From Haloplanus sp. CK5-1 (GTDB lineage: Archaea > Halobacteriota > Halobacteria > Halobacteriales > Haloferacaceae): a DNA stretch of 64,000 nucleotides. The DNA lies in assembly GCF_037201915.1 (NCBI RefSeq), contig NZ_CP147505.1, positions 806,001 through 870,000 on the forward strand, written 5' to 3'. A program made the position numbers and the translations under genes. Position 1 is the stretch's first letter. Every line of letters begins with the position of its first letter. Shown piece after piece: positions 1 to 8,444 of the stretch. Under the pieces are notes generated by a model. The model was not told where the DNA came from and did not search any database. It was given only the letters and a program-made list of their open reading frames with translations.

Positions 1-684
1 AGCCCGCGCGTCCGCCGCGGCGTCGACCGTCGCGTCGCCGTACCGGGACTCGAGGCTCGCGACGAGGGCGTCGCGGACGCAGGCGCGGGCGGCCCCGCCG
101 ACGTCGGTCGCGCTCCCCGAGAACCGCGCCGGCTCGCCCGCCGGATCGCAGGCCGCGACCACCGCGTCGGTCGTCGTTCCGGGGACGCCGGTCAGCGCGA
201 GCAACGTCGCCGCCTTCGCTTCCGCGGCCACCGTCAGCAGGTTCGCGAGCGCACCCGGCGCCAGCGCACGAGTCGTCCCGACGACGACGTTGACGGTGCC
301 GGCGTGTGTGGTCCCCTCGTCGCGGTCGTCGCCCCCGCCGTCCACCGTCGTCCACTCCCTGTCCACCGGGAGCGCCGCGGGGTTCGAGACGCCGGCCGTG
401 ACGACGGCCTCGACGGGGTCGAGTCGCGCCCGCCGGGCGTGGCGCTGGTCGACTCCGGTCAACAGCGCCGGGCCGCGGGCCTCGGGGTCGAAGCCGGCCT
501 CGGCGAGTCGGTCGGCGACGTAGGCGTCGAGGTCGGTTCGGGCCCACCCCTCCGGGACGGTGCAGTTGTAGGCCGCCGGTGCGACGCTCACGCCGCCGTC
601 GGCCCCTGTCGAGAGCCACCGGGTGTCGGGGCGGCCGAGTCGACAGACGCCCGCCCGCACCTCGGCGTCGAAGATCTTGCTCAC
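1..684 (-). CDS. cbiZ: Adenosylcobinamide amidohydrolase CbiZ (3' end outside window)
   Basis: CbiZ removes the aminopropanol side chain of adenosylcobinamide to give adenosylcobyric acid, letting the cell salvage foreign corrinoids. The translated product keeps the family pattern: VTAGVSNPAAL near residue 100 and a later TVNVVVGTTRAL block, followed by the helix ALANLLTVAAEAKAATLLAL. The GTG start at 684 overlaps the TGA of the upstream cobD by 4 nt (GTGA), so translation is coupled. The frame stays open to the window edge, giving 228 codons without a stop, so the C-terminus is missing here. Its place as last gene of a cobS/cbiB/cobY operon fits a salvage role. Confidence 0.88.
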   Translation of the reverse strand, partial: MSKIFDAEVRAGVCRLGRPDTRWLSTGADGGVSVAPAAYNCTVPEGWARTDLDAYVADRLAEAGFDPEARGPALLTGVDQRHARRARLDPVEAVVTAGVSNPAALPVDREWTTVDGGGDDRDEGTTHAGTVNVVVGTTRALAPGALANLLTVAAEAKAATLLALTGVPGTTTDAVVAACDPAGEPARFSGSATDVGGAARACVRDALVASLESRYGDATVDAAADARA

Positions 685-1682
685 AGCAACGCGTCGAGGA
701 GGCGGTCGTTCTCCGCCGGGCGGCGCACGGCGACCCGGACGTGTGAATCGAGGCCTCGGAAGGTGGTGGCGTCGCGGATTGCGATACCCGCTCGCCGGGC
801 GTCGGCGACGAGGTCCTCGACCTCCGTCTCGGTCTCCAGCAGGAGGAAGGGGGCCTCCGAGGGGTGGACGTCGAACGCCCCGTCGAGGGCGTCGCGCATG
901 CGGCGGCGTTCGCGCCGGACCCGGTCGCGCGTCTCGGCGACGAACGCCGTCCGCCCGAGGCAGTAGGCACCGACCTCGGCGGCGGGCGTCGACAGCCCCC
1001 ACGCCGGCCGCGCGGCCTCGAGTCGGTCGTGCAGGTCGCCCGTCGCGGCCGCAAAGCCCATCCGGAGTCCCGGCAGGCCGAACACCTTCGTCAGCGACCG
1101 CGCGACGACGACGCCGGGTTCGCCCGCGAGCGTCGGCCGATCGGTGAAATCGAGGAAGGCCTCGTCGACGACGAGGAGGGTGTCGGCGGCGCGACACGCC
1201 TCGGCGTACGCCACGAGGTCGGCCCGCGGGTACGCGTCGCCGGTCGGGTTGTTGGGGTTGCAGACGACGACGGCCTCGTGCCCCGCGGGATCGGTTCCGA
1301 GGAGGCGGTCGTGGTCGACGAACGTCGGGTCGGCCCCCTGGAGGCGGACCTCGCGGGCGTACTCGCCGAAACTCGGCTTCGGGAGCAGGACCCTATCGGA
1401 GGCGTCGAGGGTCACTTCGAAGGCGAGGCGGAGCGCGCCGATGCCCCCGGCCGTCGGCACGACGGTCGACGGCTCACACCCCAGATACTCGCCGGCCGCG
1501 GTGCGGTACTCGGGGTAGTCGCCGTCGGGGTACCGCGTGGCCGGCCGGTGGGCCGCGTCGTAGACGTCGGCGACTCCGCTCGGTCGCTCCGGGTTCGTGT
1601 TGGCGCTGAAGTCGAGCAGCGACGGGTCCGACGCGCCCCCGTGTGGGATGCGGTCCACGTCGGGAACGGCGTCAGGGTCCAT
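681..1682 (-). CDS. cobD: L-threonine-O-3-phosphate decarboxylase CobD (PLP aminotransferase fold)
   Basis: This enzyme makes (R)-1-amino-2-propanol O-phosphate, the linker that CbiB attaches to adenosylcobyrate. The 333-residue protein is a fold-type I PLP enzyme. It has [14 protein letters not shown] for the cofactor region, [11 protein letters not shown] for the PLP aspartate, and [15 protein letters not shown] holding the Schiff-base lysine near residue 200. Histidinol-phosphate aminotransferase is the closest alternative, but the position between cobT-like and cbiZ genes decides for CobD. The open frame extends further upstream; I chose the ATG at 1682 because [20 protein letters not shown] is the typical N-terminus and lies next to the end of the upstream gene (11-nt overlap). 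Confidence 0.88.
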   Translation of the reverse strand: MDPDAVPDVDRIPHGGASDPSLLDFSANTNPERPSGVADVYDAAHRPATRYPDGDYPEYRTAAGEYLGCEPSTVVPTAGGIGALRLAFEVTLDASDRVLLPKPSFGEYAREVRLQGADPTFVDHDRLLGTDPAGHEAVVVCNPNNPTGDAYPRADLVAYAEACRAADTLLVVDEAFLDFTDRPTLAGEPGVVVARSLTKVFGLPGLRMGFAAATGDLHDRLEAARPAWGLSTPAAEVGAYCLGRTAFVAETRDRVRRERRRMRDALDGAFDVHPSEAPFLLLETETEVEDLVADARRAGIAIRDATTFRGLDSHVRVAVRRPAENDRLLDALL

Positions 1683-2661
1683 CGCCCGAATCCATGCGTT
1701 CCACCACCTCAAGCGTTGCGTCCGCGACGCCGTCGAGGACGCCGGCCCGCTCCGCGAGCAGGAGCGCACCGCCCATCCCCGCGCCCTCCTTCGCCTCGCC
1801 GGCGGCGTAGCGCGACAGCGCGTCGGGCCGCCCCTCGAACCCGGGGTCGGTGACGACCGTCTCGCAGTCGAGGTCGGCCGCCGCGCGCCGGACGTCGGTG
1901 TCGGCGGCGACGTACGTCGTCGACGCGACGGTTAGCGGCGTGGCGACCCCGGCGTGACGAACCAGCGCGACGGCGGCGATCATCTGCGTCCCGCCGCCGA
2001 GGACGACTTCGGTTCCGGATTCGAGCGCGCCGGCTGTCAGCCCGGCGACGACCGCCAGTACGGGATCACCGAGAAAACGCGCGGCGAGCTCCGGACGGTA
2101 GGCCGCCTCGCCAGGCACGAGGTCGCTCGCCTCGAACGCCGTCTCGACCACCTCCCGTTTCAGGTCGATCGGGTTCTCCGGCAGCGACGAGGAGGTGTCG
2201 AGGTCGATGCCGAGCGCCCGGCAGACGCCGAGTGCCGTCGTCGTCCCACCGGGAATCGTCTCCCCGACGACGAGTTCGTCGTCCGGCAGCGCTCGCCCGA
2301 GTTCGCGGGCGGCGACCCACGACCCCGGTGCCGTCGGCACGGGGTCGGCCTCGCGGACGTCACGCCCCGGCTTCGCTCCCACGCCGACCGTCGGCGCGCC
2401 GGTCGGTTCGGCGAGGCCGGCGTCGACGACGAGCGTCTCGAAGCCGACTCGCTCGCGGACCGCACGGGTGACGGCTGCGGGCGTCGGACACCCCGTCGGA
2501 CTCACGGGGACGACCGGAGCGCGCACCAGGTGGCCGTACTCGATCAGTTCGGCGTCGGCGCTGGGCGTGTGCGCCACGACGTCGGGATCGGCGCCGGCGG
2601 CGCTGATCCCGTCGATCCGGGCCGTCTCGGTCGTCCCCGCGACGAGGACGAACCTGGTCAC
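1672..2661 (-). CDS. cobT: CobT-like nicotinate mononucleotide-dependent phosphoribosyltransferase (archaeal type)
   Basis: The protein (329 residues from GTG 2661) belongs to the archaeal CobT-like family thought to activate the lower-ligand base by phosphoribosyl transfer from NaMN. Visible features are the start [21 protein letters not shown], the glycine-rich [14 protein letters not shown] near residue 140, and [15 protein letters not shown] near residue 230. The GTG overlaps the cobY stop by 4 nt. An ORF-start 7 codons earlier is possible, but the GTGA overlap pattern recurs in this operon. The role follows from family and operon context; lower-base specificity cannot be read from sequence. 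Confidence 0.82.
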   Translation of the reverse strand: MTRFVLVAGTTETARIDGISAAGADPDVVAHTPSADAELIEYGHLVRAPVVPVSPTGCPTPAAVTRAVRERVGFETLVVDAGLAEPTGAPTVGVGAKPGRDVREADPVPTAPGSWVAARELGRALPDDELVVGETIPGGTTTALGVCRALGIDLDTSSSLPENPIDLKREVVETAFEASDLVPGEAAYRPELAARFLGDPVLAVVAGLTAGALESGTEVVLGGGTQMIAAVALVRHAGVATPLTVASTTYVAADTDVRRAAADLDCETVVTDPGFEGRPDALSRYAAGEAKEGAGMGGALLLAERAGVLDGVADATLEVVERMDSGDGP

Positions 2662-3218
2662 ACGAGCGCCTCCGCGACCCACAGATCGGTCGGACGGTTT
2701 ACGTTCACGGCGAGTCGTGGGTCGTCGCTGACGTATATGTCGTCGTCGGTTCCGGCGACGACGTTACAGCCGGTGGGCGCGAGGGGCGGCCCCTCGTGGT
2801 CGAACGTCGTCCCGACGCTGACGCCGAGTCGACGCTTCAGGTCCACCGGCACTGCCGTCGTGAGCGAGCCGCCACCGGTCGCCGCGTCGAGCACGCGGTT
2901 CACGGGGGTCGCGGCCAGCAACGGCAGGTCGGCGGCGACGGTCAGTGTCGGTCTGTCGACGCGGTCCAGCGCCGTGGTCAGGTCGGCGACGTACCCCTCG
3001 CCGGGCGTCTCGACGACGGCTACGCCGGCCGTCCGGAGGTGGTCGCGCGTCGCCGGCGCGTGCGGCGAGACGGCCGCGTGGACGGTCCCGACCCGACTGG
3101 CTCCGAGGGCGTCCCGGACGCGGTCGACCATGGGGACGCCGCCCACCTCGACGAGGGGTTTCTCCCCCTCCACGTCGAGTCGCGTCCCCCGCCCACCACA
3201 CATCACCAGAGCGTCCAC
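2658..3218 (-). CDS. cobY: GTP:adenosylcobinamide-phosphate guanylyltransferase CobY
   Basis: CobY is the archaeal replacement for bacterial CobU. It transfers GMP to adenosylcobinamide phosphate, giving AdoCbi-GDP. The 186-residue product opens with the nucleotidyltransferase signature MCGGRGTRL (residues 6-14) followed by [16 protein letters not shown], and carries AADLPLL as the metal-binding aspartate block. I chose the GTG at 3218, which overlaps the end of cobS by 16 nt; an internal ATG at 3203 would start exactly at the signature and is less likely. No kinase domain is present, as expected for CobY. Confidence 0.88.
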   Translation of the reverse strand: MDALVMCGGRGTRLDVEGEKPLVEVGGVPMVDRVRDALGASRVGTVHAAVSPHAPATRDHLRTAGVAVVETPGEGYVADLTTALDRVDRPTLTVAADLPLLAATPVNRVLDAATGGGSLTTAVPVDLKRRLGVSVGTTFDHEGPPLAPTGCNVVAGTDDDIYVSDDPRLAVNVNRPTDLWVAEALV

Positions 3219-3952
3219 GCGATCACCCCCGCGTGGAGCGCGGCGACCCGCCCGAGTTCGTTCGCCGCGCCCAGGGCGTCGCCCGTGACGCCGCCGAGGG
3301 CGAGCGTCGCCCACCGGCCGACGAGGAGCGCGACGGTCGGCCCCGCGAGCAGCGTCGCGACGAGCGCCGGCGTCGCTCCGGTCGGCGCGGCGAGCGCGGC
3401 GGGGACGGCCGCGGCGACGACCGGGAGGAGCGACGCGCCCCCGGCCTCTCCGACGACGGCCGACCCCAGTCCCTCGTGGCCGGGCGACCCCAGAGCCACG
3501 AGCACCGCCATCCCAACCTTGGCGCTCACCTCCGCCGCGAGGACGAGGCGGGCGGCGACCCGCGGTCCCGCGCCGGCGACGCCGAGGCCGGCGAGTGCGA
3601 GGGCGACGAGCGCGAGCCCCACCGCGAGCGCCCCGCCGACGCCGGTCCCCGGGTCCTCGAGGGCGTCGCGTCGGTCGACCGCCGTCCCGTGGACCGCGGC
3701 GGCGTCGCCCAGGTCCCCCAGTCCGTCGACGTGCGTGACGCCGGTGACGAGATACAGCGTCGCGAGGTAGCACGCGACGACCGTCGGCACGGGCACCGGG
3801 AGGGTGTGGGGGAGCGCGACGAGTGCGCCGACGACGTAGCCGGCGACGACGAAGGCGACGGGCGTCGTCCGGAAGGCGTCCCACGCGCGTTCGCCGCCGC
3901 CGACGGGGAGTCGCGTCAGGAAGGCGAGCGCCCCCCGAACCGCGGTCAACAC
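3203..3952 (-). CDS. cobS: Adenosylcobinamide-GDP ribazoletransferase CobS
   Basis: CobS is the integral membrane cobalamin-5'-phosphate synthase that joins AdoCbi-GDP to the alpha-ribazole nucleotide. The 249-residue protein starts at GTG 3952 with VLTAVRGALAFLTRLPVGGG, the conserved opening, and has THVDGLGDLGDAAA, the Asp-rich metal site, around residue 70. Several alanine/valine-rich membrane helices follow. The longer upstream open frame is Arg-rich shadow of cbiB and was discarded. It overlaps cbiB by 7 nt and cobY by 16 nt, so the three products are probably made together. Confidence 0.87.
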   Translation of the reverse strand: MLTAVRGALAFLTRLPVGGGERAWDAFRTTPVAFVVAGYVVGALVALPHTLPVPVPTVVACYLATLYLVTGVTHVDGLGDLGDAAAVHGTAVDRRDALEDPGTGVGGALAVGLALVALALAGLGVAGAGPRVAARLVLAAEVSAKVGMAVLVALGSPGHEGLGSAVVGEAGGASLLPVVAAAVPAALAAPTGATPALVATLLAGPTVALLVGRWATLALGGVTGDALGAANELGRVAALHAGVIAWTLW

Positions 3953-4848
3953 GCCGCGACCACCCCCACTGCTGCCAGCCCGAACGCCAGCCATCCGGCC
4001 CGCGAGACGACGGCGACGCCCCGGTCGGCGTCGGCCCGCGTCGGCAGATCGGGTCCCCCGTCGAGCGCGTAGGCCCCGGGCTTCGCCAGTCGAACCCCCA
4101 GCACGGCCGCGAGCGTCGCCATGGGCCACCCGGAGTTCGGCGACGACGGCTCGTCCGCGGCTCGGAGCGCGCGCAGTACCGCGCCGGGTCGCCCCCCGGC
4201 GACGGCCAGTAGGCACGCGCTGGCGCGGGCGGGTACCCACATGACGAGGTCGTCGAGGCGCGCGGGCCCCCAGCCCATCGGCTCCGACCGGTAGCCAAAG
4301 GTGGAGTCCAGCGTGTTGACGGCCTTTATCGCCGCGGCCGCGCCCGCCGCCGCGGGCAGGGAAAGGGGTGCGACCAGGGCGAACCCGGCAAGTGGGGCGA
4401 CCAGCCCGTCAGCGAGGTTCTCGGCGGCGCTCTCGACGGCCGCACTCCGCACCTCGCCGGCCGACAGGTCGGTCGTGTCTCGCCCCACGAGCGAGCGGAG
4501 GCGCTTCCGGGCGGCCGGGAGGGTCGTCCCGCTTGCGGCGACGACGGCCCGCGCCTCGTCGACGAGCATCCGCCGGCTGGTCGAGACGAAACAGACGAGG
4601 CCGGCGGTGACGGCCCCACCGACCGGGGACGCGGCGGCGGCGACGGCGACGACGATGGCGACGACGACGGCGACGAGGAGGGGAACCGAGAGCGCCGTCG
4701 CGACGCCGACGACCCGGGGGTGGCTCCACGCGCGGTCGAGCGCGCCGATCCCTCGCCCGAGCCACGCCACGGGATGCACCGAGGCGGGTGGTTCGGCGAG
4801 GAGTCGGTCGAGCCCGGCCGCGAGTGCGACGGCGACGACGGGAGTCAC
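3946..4848 (-). CDS. cbiB: Adenosylcobinamide-phosphate synthase CbiB
   Basis: CbiB is a membrane amide synthase that joins adenosylcobyrate with aminopropanol phosphate made by CobD. The 300-residue sequence shows the family marks LDRLLAEPPASVHPVAWLGR at the N-terminus, AAENLADGLVAPL, NTLDSTFGYR and the conserved SPNSGWPMATLAAVLGVRL. It has four or five hydrophobic helices. Its ATG overlaps the upstream HAD gene stop by 4 nt (ATGA), and cobS follows with a 7-nt overlap. Confidence 0.9.
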   Translation of the reverse strand: MTPVVAVALAAGLDRLLAEPPASVHPVAWLGRGIGALDRAWSHPRVVGVATALSVPLLVAVVVAIVVAVAAAASPVGGAVTAGLVCFVSTSRRMLVDEARAVVAASGTTLPAARKRLRSLVGRDTTDLSAGEVRSAAVESAAENLADGLVAPLAGFALVAPLSLPAAAGAAAAIKAVNTLDSTFGYRSEPMGWGPARLDDLVMWVPARASACLLAVAGGRPGAVLRALRAADEPSSPNSGWPMATLAAVLGVRLAKPGAYALDGGPDLPTRADADRGVAVVSRAGWLAFGLAAVGVVAAC

Positions 4849-5468
4849 GGCTCGCCCCCCAGCCGATCTCCCAGCGTGGACAGCGGCGTCTCGGTCGCGT
4901 CGACGAACCGGCCGCCGAGGGCCTCGATCCCGCCGTCGGTTTCCGGATCGTCGCCGACGTGGACCAGCGCCGAGGGGTCGACGCCGAGGTCGGCCGCGAC
5001 CGTCTCGAACGGTCGCGGGTGCGGTTTGCGGAAGCCACAGGCGGCGCTCGTGACGACGGCGTCGAACGTCCCCCTGAGATCGGCGCGGACGAGGGTCCGC
5101 GGGACGAGTTCCGGGACGCTACAGTTCGAACACAGGCCCACGGGACCGCGCTCCCTCGCGGCTTGGAGGGCGGCGTCGACCCCCTCCACGCGGCGCACGT
5201 CGGGGTCGAACGCGGCGACGACGGCGTGTCTGACGACGGTGTCGGACGCCTCGAAGCCGCGGCTCCGGAGCGCGGCGGCGACGTGCGCCGGGAGTGGGGT
5301 TTCCGCGCCGTCGGGCGTGTCGACGTGGGGCGTCCGGTAGGTCGTCGCCCACGCTTCGGGGACGGCGACGCCGCGGTCGCGAAGCTCTCTAGCGACGGCG
5401 GCCGCCGGGTCGTCGGGCGTCGATGCCGTCACGAGCGTCCCGAAGAGGTCGAAGGAGGCGGCGGTCAC
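4845..5468 (-). CDS. HAD-family phosphatase in the cobamide operon
   Basis: A 207-residue haloacid dehalogenase-like hydrolase. Motif I is SFDLFGTLV with the nucleophilic Asp at residue 7. Motif II is GLCSNCSVP, motif III lysine lies in CGFRKPHPRPF, and motif IV is HVGDDPETD. A cap domain lies between motif I and II. It is the first gene of the operon and overlaps cbiB by 4 nt. Substrate is unknown. Because the final step of the pathway needs a phosphatase acting on adenosylcobalamin 5'-phosphate and no cobZ is seen here, that job is possible but unproved. Its promoter lies in the 91-bp gap shared with the divergent gene at 5560. Confidence 0.85.
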   Translation of the reverse strand: MTAASFDLFGTLVTASTPDDPAAAVARELRDRGVAVPEAWATTYRTPHVDTPDGAETPLPAHVAAALRSRGFEASDTVVRHAVVAAFDPDVRRVEGVDAALQAARERGPVGLCSNCSVPELVPRTLVRADLRGTFDAVVTSAACGFRKPHPRPFETVAADLGVDPSALVHVGDDPETDGGIEALGGRFVDATETPLSTLGDRLGGEP

Positions 5469-5559
5469 GGTTGGCGGAGGATCGGCGCGGAGCTACTTCA
5501 CCGTCGCGGTCGGCGCGGTCCGGCCGCACGTATAAGTCGGGAGCGACGGTAGGTGTGTC

Positions 5560-6321
5560 GTGACCGTCGCCCGACTACTCGCGATCGACACGCCCGCCGA
5601 CGCCGCCGACTGGTACGCGGCCGGGCGGGCGTACACCCGCCGCGTCGCCGCCGGGATGGATTTTTCGGGCGTCGACGCCGTGGACGGCGACGCCGTCGCC
5701 GCGGCGCTCCGGACGGACCCTGCGACCCTGTCGGTGCGCGAGGCCGAGTCGGCCGTCGGTGTCCTCCTCGGTGACTCCGTCTACACCGAACCGTTCTGTG
5801 CGTGGATGCCGACGTGGTACGAACTCGCGCTCCTCCCGGCGGCGCGTCTCCTCCGCCGTCGCCTCCGACGGATCGCTCGCACCGTCGCGTCGTCGACGTC
5901 GCTGACCGTCTCGGCCCCGCGATTCTCCCGCCCGCGTGACGTCCTCGTCGCCGGTCGGTCGCCCCTCGACGGTGTCTCGGGCTTTCGCGAGCGATTCGTC
6001 CTCGCCGCGGCGGTGACTCACCTCGAGTGGTTCCGCCACGCCGCCGTCGCGGACGGCATCGACCTGCCCGCGGGGTTTCTCGCCCGGGCGCGCCGCGAGA
6101 CGGTCGACTACTACACCGGGGCGCGTCCGACGCTGTCCCCCCGGGTCCGTCGCTTCCAGCGGCTCCTCTTTTCGGACGGGGCGTGGGTCCGAGACGTCGA
6201 CGCCGCGTACGGCCTCGACAGTTGGCTGTTCGGCGGGTGGGCGCGGCTCCTCGACGCGGAGCGACGGCGACTCGCCGCCAGCGACAGACATCCGTCAGAC
6301 ACGCACGAAGGTTTGATATGA
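5560..6321 (+). CDS. Conserved-looking haloarchaeal protein of unknown function
   Basis: A 253-residue soluble protein from GTG 5560. A TATA-like stretch (TATAAG) lies about 29 nt upstream, so the message is probably leaderless. I do not recognise a family. The sequence is rich in Ala, Arg and Trp, has no signal peptide or membrane helix, and carries several paired Trp/Tyr positions (WMPTWYELALLP near residue 85, HLEWFRHAAV near 150). It faces away from the cobamide operon and ends 22 nt before cdrL, so it might be co-transcribed with it. Confidence 0.65.
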   Translation: MTVARLLAIDTPADAADWYAAGRAYTRRVAAGMDFSGVDAVDGDAVAAALRTDPATLSVREAESAVGVLLGDSVYTEPFCAWMPTWYELALLPAARLLRRRLRRIARTVASSTSLTVSAPRFSRPRDVLVAGRSPLDGVSGFRERFVLAAAVTHLEWFRHAAVADGIDLPAGFLARARRETVDYYTGARPTLSPRVRRFQRLLFSDGAWVRDVDAAYGLDSWLFGGWARLLDAERRRLAASDRHPSDTHEGLI

Positions 6322-6343
6322 GAGGGGGACGTGGCCGAGAACG

Positions 6344-6856
6344 ATGAGCAAGATCACGTTCCGCGCCGACGACGACCTCGTCGAGCGCTTGGAGGGGTTC
6401 GACGCCTCCAAGAGCGAGGTGATGCGCGACGCGTTGCGCACGTACCTCGACGGCGCGGAGCGTGAGCGGTCGTCGCCCGACCGGTCGCTGGAGGCGCTGC
6501 TCGCCGAACACGCGTTTGCGCCGCGCGACCCACCCGAGATCAACGTAAACGTCACGCTCGACGGCCAGACTGCCGATCCGTCGGACGTGTCCGTCGAACG
6601 CGACGGCGAGCCGACGACGCGTAAGACGCAGTCCGAAAACACGGCCGACGACGCGAAAACAGGGCGTAACACGTGCTCCCAATGTGGCGAAAACATGTCT
6701 TCAGAACACGTTTACTGCCCGAACTGTGGTGAGAAGTCTGCCCACCGCGTCTTCTGTGACTGCGGCGACGAACTCCGATCCGACTGGGCGTTCTGCCCGA
6801 GTTGCGGCCGCCGAACCCCCGCAGCGGACGTGTTAGACCGACGTAAACAGCCGTGA
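6344..6856 (+). CDS. cdrL: CdrL-like regulator: ribbon-helix-helix plus double zinc ribbon
   Basis: The 170-residue protein starts with a ribbon-helix-helix DNA-binding domain (ITFRADDDLVERLEGF, then KSEVMRDALRTYL, residues 3-38). After a 60-residue acidic linker come two zinc ribbons: CSQCGENM..YCPNCGEK and CDCGDEL..FCPSCGRR (residues 111-157). In Halobacterium the long RHH regulator CdrL sits just upstream of cdrS-ftsZ2 and controls that operon; the same order is seen here. Target binding is inferred. The gap to cdrS is full of TGTAAGAC motifs that are plausible operators for this protein or for CdrS. Confidence 0.82.
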   Translation: MSKITFRADDDLVERLEGFDASKSEVMRDALRTYLDGAERERSSPDRSLEALLAEHAFAPRDPPEINVNVTLDGQTADPSDVSVERDGEPTTRKTQSENTADDAKTGRNTCSQCGENMSSEHVYCPNCGEKSAHRVFCDCGDELRSDWAFCPSCGRRTPAADVLDRRKQP

Positions 6857-6885
6857 AAGTCCTGTAAACGGACGTTTCACACATC

Positions 6886-7045
6886 TGTCTTACACCTGCC
6901 GTTAGTTTTATAAGGTATTGGCCTGTTGGTATGTCTGTGTAAGACGGTCGTCTTACAGGCCAACCGACTCCGGCGGTGTCCCGTTGCCGTCGGTCGGTTT
7001 CGGCGTGTAAGACAGAACAACGGGGGTGATCCCCATCCGTCTTAC
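6886..7045 (+). promoter_or_regulatory. cdrS-ftsZ2 promoter with repeated TGTAAGAC half-sites
   Basis: The heptamer GTCTTAC or its complement occurs five times in 160 bp. One is at 6887-6893, two form a perfect inverted repeat at 6938-6957 (8-bp arms TGTAAGAC and GTCTTACA, 4-bp centre), one is at 7006-7013 and one at 7039-7045. A TATA-like TTATAA at 6908-6913 would place transcription start on the inverted repeat, a geometry that suits repression. RHH proteins often bind paired half-sites, so CdrL or CdrS binding is the natural guess. Confidence 0.7.
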
Positions 7046-7060
7046 CGGGGGAATGCAACC

Positions 7061-7243
7061 ATGGAGCGTGTGACACTACGAATTCCGAAACAGCAGATCG
7101 AGGAGGTCGAACAGATGGTGGAGACGGGAGAGTTCCCGAATCGAAGTGAAGCCATCCGGTCGGCCGTCCGCGAGATGCTTAACGAACAGAGCGAGTCCCG
7201 CGACGACAACCGCAAACGCAACCGCAGCTGGGCGAAGGTGTAG
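7061..7243 (+). CDS. cdrS: CdrS ribbon-helix-helix cell-division regulator
   Basis: A 60-residue RHH protein: beta strand [20 protein letters not shown], then [14 protein letters not shown], and a basic tail. The ATG at 7061 is chosen over longer upstream starts because the RHH domain begins there and the extra upstream stretch is the operator-rich leader. The stop is 3 nt before the ftsZ2 ATG, matching the cdrS-ftsZ2 operon known from haloarchaea, where CdrS controls division genes. It may autoregulate through the TGTAAGAC sites upstream. Confidence 0.9.
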   Translation: MERVTLRIPKQQIEEVEQMVETGEFPNRSEAIRSAVREMLNEQSESRDDNRKRNRSWAKV

Positions 7244-7246
7244 ACG

Positions 7247-8416
7247 ATGCAGGGATTCGTCCAAGACGCCATCGAGCGCGAGGAGGAAGAGCAGCGCGAC
7301 GCCGACGAGGGCGACGACTTCGGCGATCCGCGGATCGTCATCGTCGGGGCCGGCGGTGCCGGGAACAACACGGTCAATCGGCTGTACAACCTCGGTGTCG
7401 ACGGCGCCGAGACCATCGCCATCAACACCGACAAACAGCACCTGAAGATGATCGAAGCCGACACCAAGATCCTCGTGGGCAAGTCGCTCACGCAGGGGCT
7501 CGGTGCCGGTGGCGACCCCTCGATGGGCGAGCGTGCGACCGAGATGGCCCAGGGGACGATCAAGGAGGTCCTCGGCGAGGCCGACCTCGTGTTCGTCACC
7601 GCCGGCATGGGCGGTGGGACCGGTACCGGTGCCGCCCCCGTCGTCTCCAAGATCGCCAAAGAGCAGGGTGCGATCGTCGTCGGCATGGTGTCGACGCCGT
7701 TCAACGTCGAGCGCGCCCGCACGGTCAAGGCCGAGGAGGGACTCGAGAAGCTCCGCGGCGAGGCCGACTCGATCATCGTCCTCGACAACAACCGCCTGCT
7801 CGATTACGTCCCCAACCTGCCGATCGGCAAGGCGTTCTCGGTGATGGACCAGATCATCGCCGAGACGGTCAAAGGGATCAGTGAAACCATCACCCAGCCC
7901 TCGCTGATCAATCTGGACTACGCGGACATGTCCACGATCATGAATCAGGGAGGCGTCGCGGTGATGCTCGTCGGCGAGACCCAGGACAAGAACAAGAGCC
8001 AAGAGGTGGTGAGCGACGCGATGAACCACCCGCTGTTGGACGTGGACTACCGCGGCGCGTCCGGTGGACTCGTCCACATCACCGGCGGCCCCGACCTCAC
8101 GCTCAAAGAGGCCGAGGGCATCGCCAACAACATCACCGAACGACTGGAGGCGAGCGCCAACGTCATCTGGGGTGCGCGCATCCAAGAGGAGTACAAGGGC
8201 AAGGTCCGCGTCATGGCCATCATGACCGGCGTCCAGAGCGCCCAGGTGCTCGGACCGTCGACCCAGCGACAGGCGGAGAAGTCCCGCAAGAGCCTCAACG
8301 GTGAGGACGTTTCGGAATTCGACGCGAGCGAGAATGTCGGTCAGGACCAGGCGTCCTGGTCGGACGGTGGTCGCGATCAGATCGACCAGCGCAACGGCGT
8401 CGACGTCGTCCGGTAG
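7247..8416 (+). CDS. ftsZ2: Cell-division GTPase FtsZ2
   Basis: A 389-residue tubulin-superfamily GTPase. It has the N-terminal acidic extension typical of FtsZ2, [13 protein letters not shown] (nucleotide loop 1), the signature [12 protein letters not shown] near residues 119-130, [15 protein letters not shown] (H7 region) and [14 protein letters not shown], whose aspartates complete the active site in the next subunit. The C-terminal domain ends [22 protein letters not shown], followed by a variable tail. FtsZ2 acts with FtsZ1 in the haloarchaeal division ring and drives constriction. It is co-transcribed with cdrS. Confidence 0.96.
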   Translation: MQGFVQDAIEREEEEQRDADEGDDFGDPRIVIVGAGGAGNNTVNRLYNLGVDGAETIAINTDKQHLKMIEADTKILVGKSLTQGLGAGGDPSMGERATEMAQGTIKEVLGEADLVFVTAGMGGGTGTGAAPVVSKIAKEQGAIVVGMVSTPFNVERARTVKAEEGLEKLRGEADSIIVLDNNRLLDYVPNLPIGKAFSVMDQIIAETVKGISETITQPSLINLDYADMSTIMNQGGVAVMLVGETQDKNKSQEVVSDAMNHPLLDVDYRGASGGLVHITGGPDLTLKEAEGIANNITERLEASANVIWGARIQEEYKGKVRVMAIMTGVQSAQVLGPSTQRQAEKSRKSLNGEDVSEFDASENVGQDQASWSDGGRDQIDQRNGVDVVR

Positions 8417-8444
8417 CGTCGCCGTCGACTCTCCTTTCGGTCCG

